Shown here: positions 14,771 to 24,537 of the stretch, in pieces | Layout of the letters: each line of letters starts with the position of its first letter | Position numbering within the stretch: the first letter of the stretch is position 1 | Source: an uncultured Clostridia bacterium | GTDB taxonomy: Bacteria > Bacillota > Clostridia > UBA1381 | DNA length: 27,068 bases | Direction of reading: 5' to 3' | NCBI GenBank assembly: GCA_905235885.1 | Contig: CAJONM010000143.1 | Location: forward strand, 1 to 27,068 | Position numbers and translations under genes: made by a program | Notes under the pieces: generated by a model | What the model was told of the DNA's origin: nothing | Seen by the model: only the letters and a program-made list of their open reading frames with translations | The model's database searches: none

Positions 14771-16755
14771 ACAATTCGGTCAAAAGCCTTTTCAAGCTCT
14801 TTTTTTGTCATTTCGATAACAATCGGTCTGCCATGCGGACAGGTATTGATGTTTTTGAGCTTGAATACTTTTTCTGCAAGCTGCTTCATCTCCTCAACGC
14901 TTATCTTCATATTTGCCTTTATTGCTGCTTTGCATGATATTGTGTACAGAAGTCTTTCCTTTTCAGCTGCTATAATATCTTGCTTCATATCGGCAACAGC
15001 GGTCAAAAGTTCAAAGAAGAGAGGTTCTGTGTCGCTGTAGGATATATCGCTCGGAACTGAAGTTATACTTAGCATACAATCTTTTTTAATATCGATCTCA
15101 AACCCAAGATCATTAAATAATTGTATATGATCATTATATACATCAAATTCCGACTCATTTAACTGAACATCTACGGGAATAAGCATCATCTGAGATGTTA
15201 CGCCCCTCTCTTGCATATCAGCCTTCAGCGACTCGTAGTTGAGCCGTTCATGTGCGGCATGCTGATCGATAAGGAGCATTTTATCATCTTTTTGGATAAT
15301 TATATATGTGTCAAAAATCTGACCTATCACACTGAAATAACCGTCGTCAAATGTATTCTTTATATCGTTTTGCCCATTGATTTGTTCCGCATACCTTTTG
15401 ATCTTTTCATATTGTCTGCTCATATCATAAGCACTCGGATCTCTCGCGCTGAGCTTTGATTGATCGGACTTACCCCTCTTTAGAGCATAGTCAAGCATGG
15501 CAAATGTATCTATTTGCTGTTTGGCTTCATCTTTTGGCACTTTATTTTCGGGCTTTGGCAGAGTTGCAAAAGCTCCTTCGCTTTTCGGCGGTATGGAACG
15601 GAGCATCTCTTTTCGAGGCTCTATAGGTTCAGACATATCCCTTTGCGGAACCTTACTGATAAGTCCTTTCCAGTTTTTGCTCTCTTGGATCCTTTGTTCA
15701 AATATATCCTCTATGCTTGGTCTGTTTTGACGCGCGGCAATTTCCGGTGCGATCTCCGGTATATTCGGTATTGCATACAGCGTCGATTTTACCGCGTGAT
15801 AGACAGCTTGATATATGTCCTGTTCATTTGAAAACTTACATTCAAGTTTTGTCGGATGAACATTTATATCTATCAGCGTAGGATCTATTTCAATATTAAG
15901 AACAGCAACGGGAAATCTTGATGGCAACAGTTGGTTTTTATATGCCTCCTCAAGAGCGCGTATCAATGTTGCGCTTTTTATATATCTTTTGTTGACAAAG
16001 AAGCTTTCTCTGTTTCTGTTCGACCGGAAAGCCGTAGGCGTACCGATCGCACCGATCACATGAACACCGTTAAACTCATAATCGACCTCGCGCATATTTT
16101 TTGCGTAGTCCTTGCCGTATACTGCATATACGGCATTTATAAGACTGTTATCGCCGGAGGAAAACATTGCTTCCTTCCCATCTTTTATGAGCTTGAACGA
16201 TATATCGGGATGTGCAAGCAAGGATCGCGAGAACATATCCGAAACATAGCTTGATTCCGTAGACGGCTTTTTCAGGAATTTGAATCGTGCCGGCGTATTG
16301 TAGAAAAGATCTGTGACCTCGACGATCGTTCCGTTTGGTATGCCGGCAGCAGATGATGATACGATCTCTCCACCGTTACAGGTCACGCATACGCCCTGCC
16401 CATCCTCTTTTCGCTTAGTGTAGAGCTTCATCTTTGAAACGGCTCCGATGCTTGATAAAGCCTCTCCGCGAAAACCGAGAGTCATTATAGCCTCAAGATC
16501 TTTGCTCGTAAGGACCTTGCTTGTCGCATGGCGCAGGAAGCATATCTTTGCATCCTCCTCGCTCATGCCACAACCGTTATCTGTTACGCGTATATAAGAA
16601 ATACCGCCGTTTTTCAGTTCTACCGTAATTGATGTCGCGCCGGCATCTATGCTGTTTTCCACAAGCTCTTTTACAATACTGTGCGGTCGTTCCACGACCT
16701 CACCGGCGGCGATTTTGTTGGATACATCCGTATCAAGAACATGAATAATTCCCAT
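14767..16755 (-). CDS. mutL: DNA mismatch repair protein MutL with endonuclease motif
   Basis: A 662-residue protein. The N-terminal GHKL ATPase shows ELVENSIDAGA (30-40), DNGCGM (59-64) and GFRGEAL (94-100). A long, poorly conserved linker covers about 335-470. The C-terminal domain carries DQHAAHERLNYE (497-508), the metal-dependent nicking motif DQHA(x)2E(x)4E, and CPHGRP near the end. It is therefore the nicking type found in organisms without MutH. The ATG directly abuts the mutS stop (TAAATG) and the stop overlaps miaA. Confidence 0.97.
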   Translation of the reverse strand: MGIIHVLDTDVSNKIAAGEVVERPHSIVKELVENSIDAGATSITVELKNGGISYIRVTDNGCGMSEEDAKICFLRHATSKVLTSKDLEAIMTLGFRGEALSSIGAVSKMKLYTKRKEDGQGVCVTCNGGEIVSSSAAGIPNGTIVEVTDLFYNTPARFKFLKKPSTESSYVSDMFSRSLLAHPDISFKLIKDGKEAMFSSGDNSLINAVYAVYGKDYAKNMREVDYEFNGVHVIGAIGTPTAFRSNRNRESFFVNKRYIKSATLIRALEEAYKNQLLPSRFPVAVLNIEIDPTLIDINVHPTKLECKFSNEQDIYQAVYHAVKSTLYAIPNIPEIAPEIAARQNRPSIEDIFEQRIQESKNWKGLISKVPQRDMSEPIEPRKEMLRSIPPKSEGAFATLPKPENKVPKDEAKQQIDTFAMLDYALKRGKSDQSKLSARDPSAYDMSRQYEKIKRYAEQINGQNDIKNTFDDGYFSVIGQIFDTYIIIQKDDKMLLIDQHAAHERLNYESLKADMQERGVTSQMMLIPVDVQLNESEFDVYNDHIQLFNDLGFEIDIKKDCMLSITSVPSDISYSDTEPLFFELLTAVADMKQDIIAAEKERLLYTISCKAAIKANMKISVEEMKQLAEKVFKLKNINTCPHGRPIVIEMTKKELEKAFDRIV

Positions 16756-19350
16756 TTAGTCACTGATCTCCTTTGCCTTCATTGACAATTTATATAACTC
16801 GTTCATCGTATCGATAGCCGTCATTGTCGTAACATCCATATTACGCAGAGCGTCTATTATCTCACGCCCCGTAATATCGGTAAGCGTCATCTGGTCATCC
16901 TCAGGCTCCGCGATCGGATCAGGACGCGTTTTTATAATATCACCACTTATAATGTCTGCTAAAATGCGCTTAGAGGCGGATATGACCTCATTCGGCACAC
17001 CTGCAAGCGCGGCGACCTCAATACCATAGCTTTCATCCGCTCCGCCTCTTACGATGCGACGCAAAAAGGTTATGTCATCGCCTCGTTTTTTTACGGCAAT
17101 TCGGTAATTTTTCACGCCGTCGAGCGTGTTCTCAAGCTCTGTAAGCTCATGATAATGCGTAGCAAACATCGTTCTTGCGCCAATCTTTTTCTTGTTGTGA
17201 ATATACTCGGCAACAGCCCATGCAATGGATAAGCCGTCATATGTGCTGGTGCCTCTGCCTATCTCGTCAAGAATAATAAACGATTTCTTTGTCGCATTTT
17301 TCAGTATGTTGCTCACTTCCGTCATTTCGAGCATAAATGTACTTTGCCCGGATGCTATATCATCGCTTGCTCCGACTCGTGTAAATATTCTGTCGGCAAT
17401 ACCTATTCGCGCCGATGAAGCCGGAACAAAGCTGCCTATCTGAGCCATAAGAATAATTACAGCCGTTTGGCGCATATATGTCGATTTTCCTGCCATATTC
17501 GGACCCGTTATTATAAGCATACGGTTGCTGTCGCAGTCCAGATAGCTGTCGTTTGGAACAAATATATTGTTTCGCGAGATCGCTTCCACAACGGGATGTC
17601 TGGCATCCTTTATATCAATAACGCTTGAATCGGTAACTTCCGGCATACAATAGTTATTTCGTGCGGCAACAGTGGCAAGGGAGCATAAAACATCCGTAAG
17701 CGCGATAATATTTGCCGCCTTTTTCATCCTGTCAAGCATTAAGACAAGCTTGTCGCGAAGCTCATTGAATAACTCGATCTCAAGAGCTATCAGGCGTTCG
17801 GAAGCACCGAGAATTGTGCTTTCTATTTCCTTGAGCTTAGGCGTTATATACCTTTCGGCATTACTCAGGGTCTGTTTTCTGATATAATCCTGCGGTACCT
17901 TGTCCTTGTATGAGTTCGTCACCTCTATATAGTAACCGAACACGCGGTTATAGCCTGTTCTCAGCTTTGGAATGCCGGTTCTCTCGCGCTCCTCCGTCTC
18001 CACCTCGTCAAGCCATTGTTTGCCGTTTGATTTTGCATTTCTCAGCTCATCCGCCTCGGCATTGTAGCCTTTCTTTATCATTCCTCCGTCGCGGATGATA
18101 GCTGTAGCTTTTTCCTCGTCTATAGCCGAGTCGATAAGAGATGCAACATCTTCGAGAATGTCGAAATGTTTATACATCGCTTCAAACATAGGAGATTTAA
18201 GTTCGGATAGCCTGTATTCAAGCGACGGCAGCTGAAGAAGAGTTTCTTTAAGTGCTATCATATCCTTTGGTGTGACCGTTTTAAGCGCAATACGACTTAT
18301 TATACGCGAAATATCATATGTTTTTGAAAGCGTTTCTTCTATATCATCTCTTAAAATAGCATTATCGGTAAGCTCCTTTACCGACAGCAATCTCTGATTG
18401 ATAGTCAGTGTGTTCAGAAGAGGTCGTTCAAGCCAGGATCTCAGCATACGCCTGCCCATAGCGGTTTTAGTTTTATCGAGCACACCGAAAAGAGAGCCTC
18501 TCTTTGCCTTATCACGCATCGTTTCTGTGATCTCAAGATTTCGGCGTGTGGCAAAGTCAAGCTCCATATAGTTTTCTTTTTCGTATACTGAAATTTTATT
18601 AATATAATCGATGCTTGTCCTTTGAGTGTATAATGTATAATTTATCGCTCCGCATATCGCCATACAAGCTTCTGTTTTATTATCGAGCTTGAGATCGGAA
18701 ACAGATCGCTTGAATTGCTTTTCTATTACCTCGGCGTATTTATCGGAAAACATATCGTCGCGTCTTTCGCATTTGAGGTTCATATTATTCTCGATCAATG
18801 CTTCAAGCTCACTGCTGAACTCATTGTTTACGATGATCTCCTTGGGAGAATAGCTTGCAAGCTCATCAAGAATATGGTTTATGCTCAGTTCTGTTGCCGA
18901 CATTTCACCCGTAGACGCATCAGAGGCGGCAAATCCCACGCGTTGCCCGTTCATATACATGACAACAAGATAATTATTGCTGCCGTCCTCAAGCATCGTT
19001 TCATCTGTCGCTGTGCCGGGAGTTATTACTCTTATGACCTCGCGATTTACCATGCCTTTTGCAAGCTTGGCATCCTCCATTTGTTCGCATATAGCGACCT
19101 TATAGCCGGAGGATATAAGCCTTGATATATACTGATCCGCGCTGTGGAACGGAACGCCGCACATAGGCGCGCGTTCCTCCATGCCGCAGTCGCGGCCTGT
19201 AAGTGTAAGCTCAAGCTCTCGCGAGGCGGTTATGGCATCACCAAAAAACATCTCGTAAAAATCACCGAGACGATAGAACACTATACAATCGGGGTATTCG
19301 TCCTTCACCTTCAGGTAATGCACCATCATAGGTGACAGTTTCCCTGCCAT
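16756..19350 (-). CDS. mutS: DNA mismatch recognition ATPase MutS
   Basis: An 864-residue MutS1-type protein. The mismatch-reading Phe-x-Glu is at residues 31-33 (GDFYEMFF). The C-terminal ABC-type ATPase has GPNMAGKSTYMRQ (Walker A) and DEIGRGTSTYDG (Walker B region). The start is placed at ATG 19350, which shares its first base with the upstream stop (TGATG) and begins the usual MAGKLSPMM; a longer in-frame start at 19380 would overlap ricA and lacks support. Acts with MutL, encoded immediately downstream. Confidence 0.97.
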   Translation of the reverse strand: MAGKLSPMMVHYLKVKDEYPDCIVFYRLGDFYEMFFGDAITASRELELTLTGRDCGMEERAPMCGVPFHSADQYISRLISSGYKVAICEQMEDAKLAKGMVNREVIRVITPGTATDETMLEDGSNNYLVVMYMNGQRVGFAASDASTGEMSATELSINHILDELASYSPKEIIVNNEFSSELEALIENNMNLKCERRDDMFSDKYAEVIEKQFKRSVSDLKLDNKTEACMAICGAINYTLYTQRTSIDYINKISVYEKENYMELDFATRRNLEITETMRDKAKRGSLFGVLDKTKTAMGRRMLRSWLERPLLNTLTINQRLLSVKELTDNAILRDDIEETLSKTYDISRIISRIALKTVTPKDMIALKETLLQLPSLEYRLSELKSPMFEAMYKHFDILEDVASLIDSAIDEEKATAIIRDGGMIKKGYNAEADELRNAKSNGKQWLDEVETEERERTGIPKLRTGYNRVFGYYIEVTNSYKDKVPQDYIRKQTLSNAERYITPKLKEIESTILGASERLIALEIELFNELRDKLVLMLDRMKKAANIIALTDVLCSLATVAARNNYCMPEVTDSSVIDIKDARHPVVEAISRNNIFVPNDSYLDCDSNRMLIITGPNMAGKSTYMRQTAVIILMAQIGSFVPASSARIGIADRIFTRVGASDDIASGQSTFMLEMTEVSNILKNATKKSFIILDEIGRGTSTYDGLSIAWAVAEYIHNKKKIGARTMFATHYHELTELENTLDGVKNYRIAVKKRGDDITFLRRIVRGGADESYGIEVAALAGVPNEVISASKRILADIISGDIIKTRPDPIAEPEDDQMTLTDITGREIIDALRNMDVTTMTAIDTMNELYKLSMKAKEISD

Positions 19351-19730
19351 CAGGCGCATCCCCCACCGCACGAGCTGCAATCATGAGAGCATCCGCCCGT
19401 TGATCCTGTGATATAGAAATTGATTATCTGATTTACCTGATCCACAAGCCTATCGAAAGCCGCTTTTTTTTGGACATAATCGTTTATGAGCGGCGATTTT
19501 TTTATAAGCTCCTCATATGCTTCATTATTTTTTGCAATAGCGTCCTCGCGTGAGATCTTTCCTGCCTGCATATCGCGGGCAAGATTTAACCTGTTAAGGT
19601 TAAATTCTCTCATATATTCCTGTGACGCTTCATCGGATTTTTGCGCAGCTTCCGCTTCTTTATATGCCTTCATTTCATCACATTCGCGCAATAGCTCGCC
19701 TAATTCTCTTGTTTTTTCAATAACTGTCAT
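19350..19730 (-). CDS. ricA: YlbF/YmcA-family Ric-complex subunit with four-cysteine tail
   Basis: The product is 126 residues. An amphipathic helical YlbF/YmcA domain covers about 1-108 and is followed by a Gly/Cys tail. The cysteines at 114, 118, 121 and 125 have spacing C-x3-C-x2-C-x3-C. In B. subtilis the RicA (YmcA), RicF (YlbF) and RicT (YaaT) complex binds [4Fe-4S] clusters and affects RNase Y cleavage, competence, biofilm and sporulation. Position between miaB and mutS matches B. subtilis ymcB-ymcA-(cotE)-mutS, which favours RicA over RicF. The ATG overlaps the miaB stop (ATGA) and GAGAGGAG precedes it. Assignment to RicA is by synteny; a cluster-binding role for this tail is inference. 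Confidence 0.85.
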   Translation of the reverse strand: MTVIEKTRELGELLRECDEMKAYKEAEAAQKSDEASQEYMREFNLNRLNLARDMQAGKISREDAIAKNNEAYEELIKKSPLINDYVQKKAAFDRLVDQVNQIINFYITGSTGGCSHDCSSCGGGCA

Positions 19731-21148
19731 TTTATGATTTCTCCTCTCAAACTCCATTGCTTAGCCTCTGTTATTTTTACATTTATATATTTACCTATCA
19801 TATCCGGTGTGCCGGTAAAATTAACGATCTTACCGCCATCGGTTCTGCCGCTCATTAATGAGCTGTCTGTCTTGCTGATACCGTCTGCAAGCACAAGCTC
19901 TGTTCTACCCTCATATTCAAGATTTTTTTCCTTGCATATCTGATTTTGTACCCGTAGAAGTTCATCAAAATTCTTGTGGATCTCCTCGTCTGTCAGCACA
20001 AAATCGAGCTTTGCCGCGGGCGTCCCCTCTCTGCGCGAATAGATAAATGAAAATATACTGTCATAACGGACATAATTGATTATATCCATCGTTTCCAGAA
20101 AATCCTCATTAGTTTCCGTCGGAAATCCGACTATTACATCGGTAGTTAGTGTGATTTGAGGTATTTCTTTTTTTATCTTATCTATCATGGCTATATACTG
20201 CGCTTTTGTATAATGCCTGTTCATTTGCTTCAACACCTTGTCCGAGCCTGATTGGAACGGAAGATGCAGGTGCTTGCATATTTTATCACAGTCACGCATC
20301 GTATATATCAGCTTATCGCTCAGATCTTTGGGATGCGATGTCATAAAGCGTATACGGCGCACGCCGTCAATATCATTTACCATTTTCAACAGATCAGCAA
20401 AATCTATATCAAGCCCCAGATCCTTACCGTATGAATTGACATTCTGCCCCAAGAGCGAGATCTCGGTCGTGCCGTTTTTAACAAGGCAATTGATCTCATT
20501 TAAAATATCGTTCGGCATACGGCTTCTCTGGCGACCTCTTACATACGGAACAATGCAGTAGGTGCAAAAATTATTGCACCCGTACATTACCGATACCCAT
20601 GCCTTTTCATTTTTATCGCGTAATATCGGAATATCCTCCGATATTGTCCCATCCTCGGAGGCAATGTCAATCACGATCCCAGTCTCGGTCATTGTTCTGT
20701 AGAGCAGCTCAGGCATACGCCACAGCGCGTGAGTACCGAAGATGAGATCAACATGGTCGTGGACTTTTTTTATTTTTTTCGTTATATGCTCCTGCTGAAC
20801 CATGCATCCGCATACAGCAATGAGCATATCCGGCTTTTGTTCTTTAATGTGCTTTAATATTCCCAGTCTGCCGAATACTCTTTGCTCCGCATTTTCTCGT
20901 ACCGCACAGGTATTATATATAACAATATCGGCATCCTCGGCTTTATCGGTAAATCCAAAGCCGGCGGACTTGAGCATACCGCGGATCCTTTCGGTATCGT
21001 TGACATTTTGCTGACAGCCGTATGTTTCGGTATGTGCCAGGCGCTGCCGTCCGTTTTGCATCGCAAAATTAGCATTGTCTGCCTTTATTTTGGCAATATA
21101 TTTTTCCGATACCGCCCATTGCTCCTTGGTTATCTTTGATGTAGCCAT
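19727..21148 (-). CDS. miaB: tRNA-2-methylthio-N6-dimethylallyladenosine synthase
   Basis: A 473-residue radical-SAM methylthiotransferase. It adds the methylthio group to N6-isopentenyl-A37 made by MiaA. The N-terminal UPF0004 domain provides cluster cysteines 45, 81 and 115 (YGCQQNVND, NTCAVRENAEQRVFGRLG, CGCM). The radical-SAM motif CNNFCTYC has Cys191, 195 and 198. A C-terminal TRAM domain covers about the last 65 residues. The start has AAAGGAAC upstream. It lies 27 bases after the alpha/beta hydrolase gene. Confidence 0.97.
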   Translation of the reverse strand: MATSKITKEQWAVSEKYIAKIKADNANFAMQNGRQRLAHTETYGCQQNVNDTERIRGMLKSAGFGFTDKAEDADIVIYNTCAVRENAEQRVFGRLGILKHIKEQKPDMLIAVCGCMVQQEHITKKIKKVHDHVDLIFGTHALWRMPELLYRTMTETGIVIDIASEDGTISEDIPILRDKNEKAWVSVMYGCNNFCTYCIVPYVRGRQRSRMPNDILNEINCLVKNGTTEISLLGQNVNSYGKDLGLDIDFADLLKMVNDIDGVRRIRFMTSHPKDLSDKLIYTMRDCDKICKHLHLPFQSGSDKVLKQMNRHYTKAQYIAMIDKIKKEIPQITLTTDVIVGFPTETNEDFLETMDIINYVRYDSIFSFIYSRREGTPAAKLDFVLTDEEIHKNFDELLRVQNQICKEKNLEYEGRTELVLADGISKTDSSLMSGRTDGGKIVNFTGTPDMIGKYINVKITEAKQWSLRGEIIK

Positions 21149-21175
21149 AACTGTTCCTTTAATCCAATATTATGA

Positions 21176-21928
21176 TCAATTCGCCAGAAACTCAACGACC
21201 TCATCTACGACCGCATCAAAAGAAAATGCATTCAAGCCGTGTGTTTCTCCGTCTATTATGTGAAGCGTTACATTATCCATACATTCTTTATATCGCTCCG
21301 AGCCGATAAGCCCTACCGCGTCATCGTGCGTGCCATGTATTATAAGTGTCTTTCCCTTGAACATTGATGTTGTTTCGTATATCGGCAATGTTTTGGCTAT
21401 ACGCATATATGTTTGTCCGAGATTATAGCTTTTGCCGTCGATATCTATCATTTCGATATGATCGGGTAGATTATATGTATCATAAAACTTTCCGAAACAT
21501 GTACCCCTGATCGCATCGTCCTTTATCGTGGCGGCAGGCGCGAGCAGAACAAGCTTTGATACGCGTTCTCTGAAAAATCCTGCAGTCATTCCGCCGACAA
21601 GTCCGCCCTGTGAATGACCGGTGATGTATATATCGGATACAAAATCAAGCGAGGAGACATATTCCATTATTTTTGCCGCGTCCAATAACTCGCCGTATAT
21701 CGTCATTTCTTCAAAATCGCCGTCGCTCTCGCCATGACCTTCAAAATCAAACCGTACAGATGCTATATTCTTTTCAAGAAGTTTTTGAGCTATGGCGTTG
21801 TGCATATCCGAGTTTCTGCTTCCCATAAGCCCATGAAATATGACCGCGATCGGACATTTGTCCACGCCCGAAGGTTTCATAAGTGTTCCTTTGAGCGTCA
21901 GCCCGTCTCTTTTTATGCTTATATCCAA
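21176..21928 (-). CDS. Alpha/beta hydrolase, cinnamoyl/feruloyl-esterase-like
   Basis: The product is 250 residues with no signal peptide. Catalytic triad candidates are Ser106 (GHSQGG), Asp202 (HGTHDDAVG) and His230 (GETHGLN); HGLMGS near residue 35 supplies the oxyanion region. Overall pattern (FEGHGESDGDFEEMT) resembles cinnamoyl and feruloyl esterases such as Est1E of Butyrivibrio, enzymes that free phenolic acids from plant cell walls, but related acyl hydrolases look similar. The start is chosen as TTG at 21928-21926, eight bases after GGAG; an in-frame GTG at 21937 touches the ribosome site. It heads the miaB-ricA-mutS-mutL-miaA transcript from its own promoter, directly after the GH2 gene. 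Confidence 0.75.
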   Translation of the reverse strand: MDISIKRDGLTLKGTLMKPSGVDKCPIAVIFHGLMGSRNSDMHNAIAQKLLEKNIASVRFDFEGHGESDGDFEEMTIYGELLDAAKIMEYVSSLDFVSDIYITGHSQGGLVGGMTAGFFRERVSKLVLLAPAATIKDDAIRGTCFGKFYDTYNLPDHIEMIDIDGKSYNLGQTYMRIAKTLPIYETTSMFKGKTLIIHGTHDDAVGLIGSERYKECMDNVTLHIIDGETHGLNAFSFDAVVDEVVEFLAN

Positions 21929-21964
21929 AATTATCACTCCGTATTTTAAAATTTCACATCTTAT

Positions 21965-21993
21965 ATTTTAATATATCATTTTCGTTTTGTCAA
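21965..21993 (-). promoter_or_regulatory. Sigma-A promoter of the hydrolase-miaB-mutS-mutL operon
   Basis: Minus-strand TTGACA (21993-21988) and TAAAAT (21970-21965) are separated by 17 bases. The -35 overlaps the stop codon of the GH2 gene, so the housekeeping operon starts right at the end of the carbohydrate gene. No terminator is visible between them, so GH2 transcripts could read through. Confidence 0.75.
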
Positions 21994-24515
21994 GACGAAA
22001 TATAGTTGATGATCGCCGATCTGAAGCTTATTGTTGATATATCATCACCCGACAGATCCAATCCGCAAAACAGCAGCCGCGCATTTCCGATTGTGGTCTC
22101 AAAAAGCGGCGATGCAGCAACAATTTCGATAAAATTCGGTACAATATCAACTATCGGCCTTACTTTATACTGAAATCTTGACAGATCCATATTTACGGAC
22201 TTATCCATGAGCGGTTTCCATTGATAATCAGGATATTTGTCTGTGGGGAACGCGGCAAATATCGGATGATTATGATCTATTATCGCTCCGCACGGGTTTG
22301 GTGATGGGAAATGCACAGGCGACCAGAATACGGGAATGAAGCTCCCACGCATGGCAAACTCAAATGCGCCACCTGTCACTATTGCCCGTCCGCCTGTTTT
22401 GATAATTTGCTCAAGCTCATTTTGAGTGTTGATTATTTTTACATCTGCTTTGAGTTCCGGCTGTACAAATACATAAACACGCCATTTGTTTGTATGACCG
22501 CAAACCGTTACATGAACATCAAGTTTTGTTGAAGCCGATATTCCATCAAGAGGAACATTAATGACAGTGTCATATGTATCAGATTTATAAAATATTTCAT
22601 CGCCTTGATATATCCGCACCTCATAAAGCGACTTTTCTATCGTCTGCTCTCCGAAATTATACATATCAAGCTCAGCGGTAAGCGTATCGGTATTCCGGAA
22701 AACTCGCTTTGCCTTAAACAGCGGCACAACATCGTCACAAAATCCGCGCCAATCGGACGGAGAAACAAGCCCCTTGCTCTCATATAAAACATCAAGTATC
22801 CCAACTGTTGCAGTGCTTTGCCCTGTATAGTCAATGAGTGACAGAAGCTCAAAACCCCCAAAATCCTTTGTGCGAAGTGCGGCTTCAATATCCTCCTTAT
22901 AAAGCTTTACCGCCATATCTCCTGATGCCTGTATATAATCGTTTAACCTCTCATATACCCCTTTTTCTATCATCTTCTTACGAATGGCATCAAAATTTGT
23001 AGGCATTATATTACCGTTGTATTTCTCACATATATCGACATTCGGATATACGGCATACTGACCGACTTCAAATGATATTATCGGCACAGGCGCCTCCGAT
23101 ACGGCTTTACTGTAGTCAAGACAAGTGTCGATCGCCGCTTTGTCCTGCATATTCTGCAAACGGACATGGTTACCGCCGGCATCAAATGCGCACAGATAGT
23201 CCTCGCAAGACAGTATATTATGATCAAAATTCGATGTAATCGTATAAATATGGCGATTATCATACGCCTTTATAGCTGTTATTATGCGCTCTAAGGACGC
23301 AAAATCCCCCATATTTTCATTGCCGCAAGAAAACATTATAAATGACGGATGGTTACCGTATGTATCTGAAATACGGAATGCCTCGTTCATATAGTATTCT
23401 TTATGAATGGGATCATCCCCGAATTCCAGCTCACATACATCATGATTTAGCCAAAGCGGCATTTCAACGGATATATAAATGCCCAGCTCATCTGCCGCGC
23501 AAAACGCGCATTCAGGCGGACACCACGCATGAAATCTGACATGGTTCAGACCATAGTCTTTTACTATGGAGAAATTCTTTCTCCATACATCTATATCCAT
23601 AGGAGGATATCCCGTCAGTGGATACTGCGCGCAATCAATTGTCCCTCGCAACGATATTTGTCTGTCGTTTATTAATAGCTTTTTATTTTCCGACTTGACT
23701 GTGCGCATACCGAATTTAAGTGATTTTTTGTCAGTTACTCCCAAGCATTTATAGGTTATGTCAAGCGTATATAAATTCGGGTTGAACTCGTTCCAATATT
23801 GAGGCTCTGTAATATCATATCTTAAATAAACTGGTTCGCGAGAATTAAAAAGCTTTCTATTAAATACGGCTTCTTTATGCCGCTTTCCATCTGGTGGCGT
23901 TACCGATAATATAAACTCCGCATCGTTTTGTTCTGTAGGCGAATATGTCGGGCTTGTCGGAACAACTCTGACGGTTATGCCTGTTTTGTCGGGGTATACC
24001 TGTATATCATCTATATGCGTGTTTTCCTCACAGCGCAGCTCTATACGCCCTATTATCCCGTTCCAATAGCCTTGGGTATCTATACTGTATCCGCTTGCCA
24101 TATTATCGATATTTAAAAGATTACGGTTATCTATGCAAAGTTTTATTATATGCTTGCCGGGATGTATATTTTTACCCAAATTATATGTATGCGGTGTACT
24201 CAGACCGATTATACCTCGTTCTATCTCGGTCTCATCTATCCACAGCCTTGGCGCGATATTTACGCGTTCGAGAAAAAGCGTTATATGCTTTCCTTCCCAG
24301 TCGTTTGGTATTTCCACTTCGCGCTGCACATAGATCGGAGCGATATATTCATATCGCTCTCGCGGTGCTCTTACAGCTTCTTTGCAAAGATCCGAATAAT
24401 ACTCCTGTTTCTTTCCGATACTGTTTTCACAGGTGCTTCCGGGTAGATTAAAATCGCCGCTTCTGCCGTCCTTGTCAAGGTATTTCCAAGTTCCGCATAT
24501 ATCTTTTATCTTCAT
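21990..24515 (-). CDS. Glycoside hydrolase family 2 enzyme, beta-galactosidase-like
   Basis: An 841-residue cytoplasmic (no signal peptide) GH2 enzyme. A sugar-binding domain (about 1-165) and an immunoglobulin-like domain (about 165-275) precede the TIM barrel (about 275-600). The general acid/base is probably Glu400 in FSCGNENMG and the nucleophile Glu483 in SFEVGQY. The C-terminal part, about 690-841, is not GH2-typical: LEQIIKTGGRAIVTGG, HPIFAAFPTDKYPDYQW and RLLFCGLDL resemble a glutamine-amidotransferase-like fold seen appended to some large GH2 proteins. Substrate is not readable; the GH105 partner 22 bases upstream points to RG-I side chains or fragments. AAGGGG precedes the ATG. Confidence 0.8.
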   Translation of the reverse strand: MKIKDICGTWKYLDKDGRSGDFNLPGSTCENSIGKKQEYYSDLCKEAVRAPRERYEYIAPIYVQREVEIPNDWEGKHITLFLERVNIAPRLWIDETEIERGIIGLSTPHTYNLGKNIHPGKHIIKLCIDNRNLLNIDNMASGYSIDTQGYWNGIIGRIELRCEENTHIDDIQVYPDKTGITVRVVPTSPTYSPTEQNDAEFILSVTPPDGKRHKEAVFNRKLFNSREPVYLRYDITEPQYWNEFNPNLYTLDITYKCLGVTDKKSLKFGMRTVKSENKKLLINDRQISLRGTIDCAQYPLTGYPPMDIDVWRKNFSIVKDYGLNHVRFHAWCPPECAFCAADELGIYISVEMPLWLNHDVCELEFGDDPIHKEYYMNEAFRISDTYGNHPSFIMFSCGNENMGDFASLERIITAIKAYDNRHIYTITSNFDHNILSCEDYLCAFDAGGNHVRLQNMQDKAAIDTCLDYSKAVSEAPVPIISFEVGQYAVYPNVDICEKYNGNIMPTNFDAIRKKMIEKGVYERLNDYIQASGDMAVKLYKEDIEAALRTKDFGGFELLSLIDYTGQSTATVGILDVLYESKGLVSPSDWRGFCDDVVPLFKAKRVFRNTDTLTAELDMYNFGEQTIEKSLYEVRIYQGDEIFYKSDTYDTVINVPLDGISASTKLDVHVTVCGHTNKWRVYVFVQPELKADVKIINTQNELEQIIKTGGRAIVTGGAFEFAMRGSFIPVFWSPVHFPSPNPCGAIIDHNHPIFAAFPTDKYPDYQWKPLMDKSVNMDLSRFQYKVRPIVDIVPNFIEIVAASPLFETTIGNARLLFCGLDLSGDDISTISFRSAIINYISS

Positions 24516-24537
24516 TGCTATTCCCCTTATTTACAGT

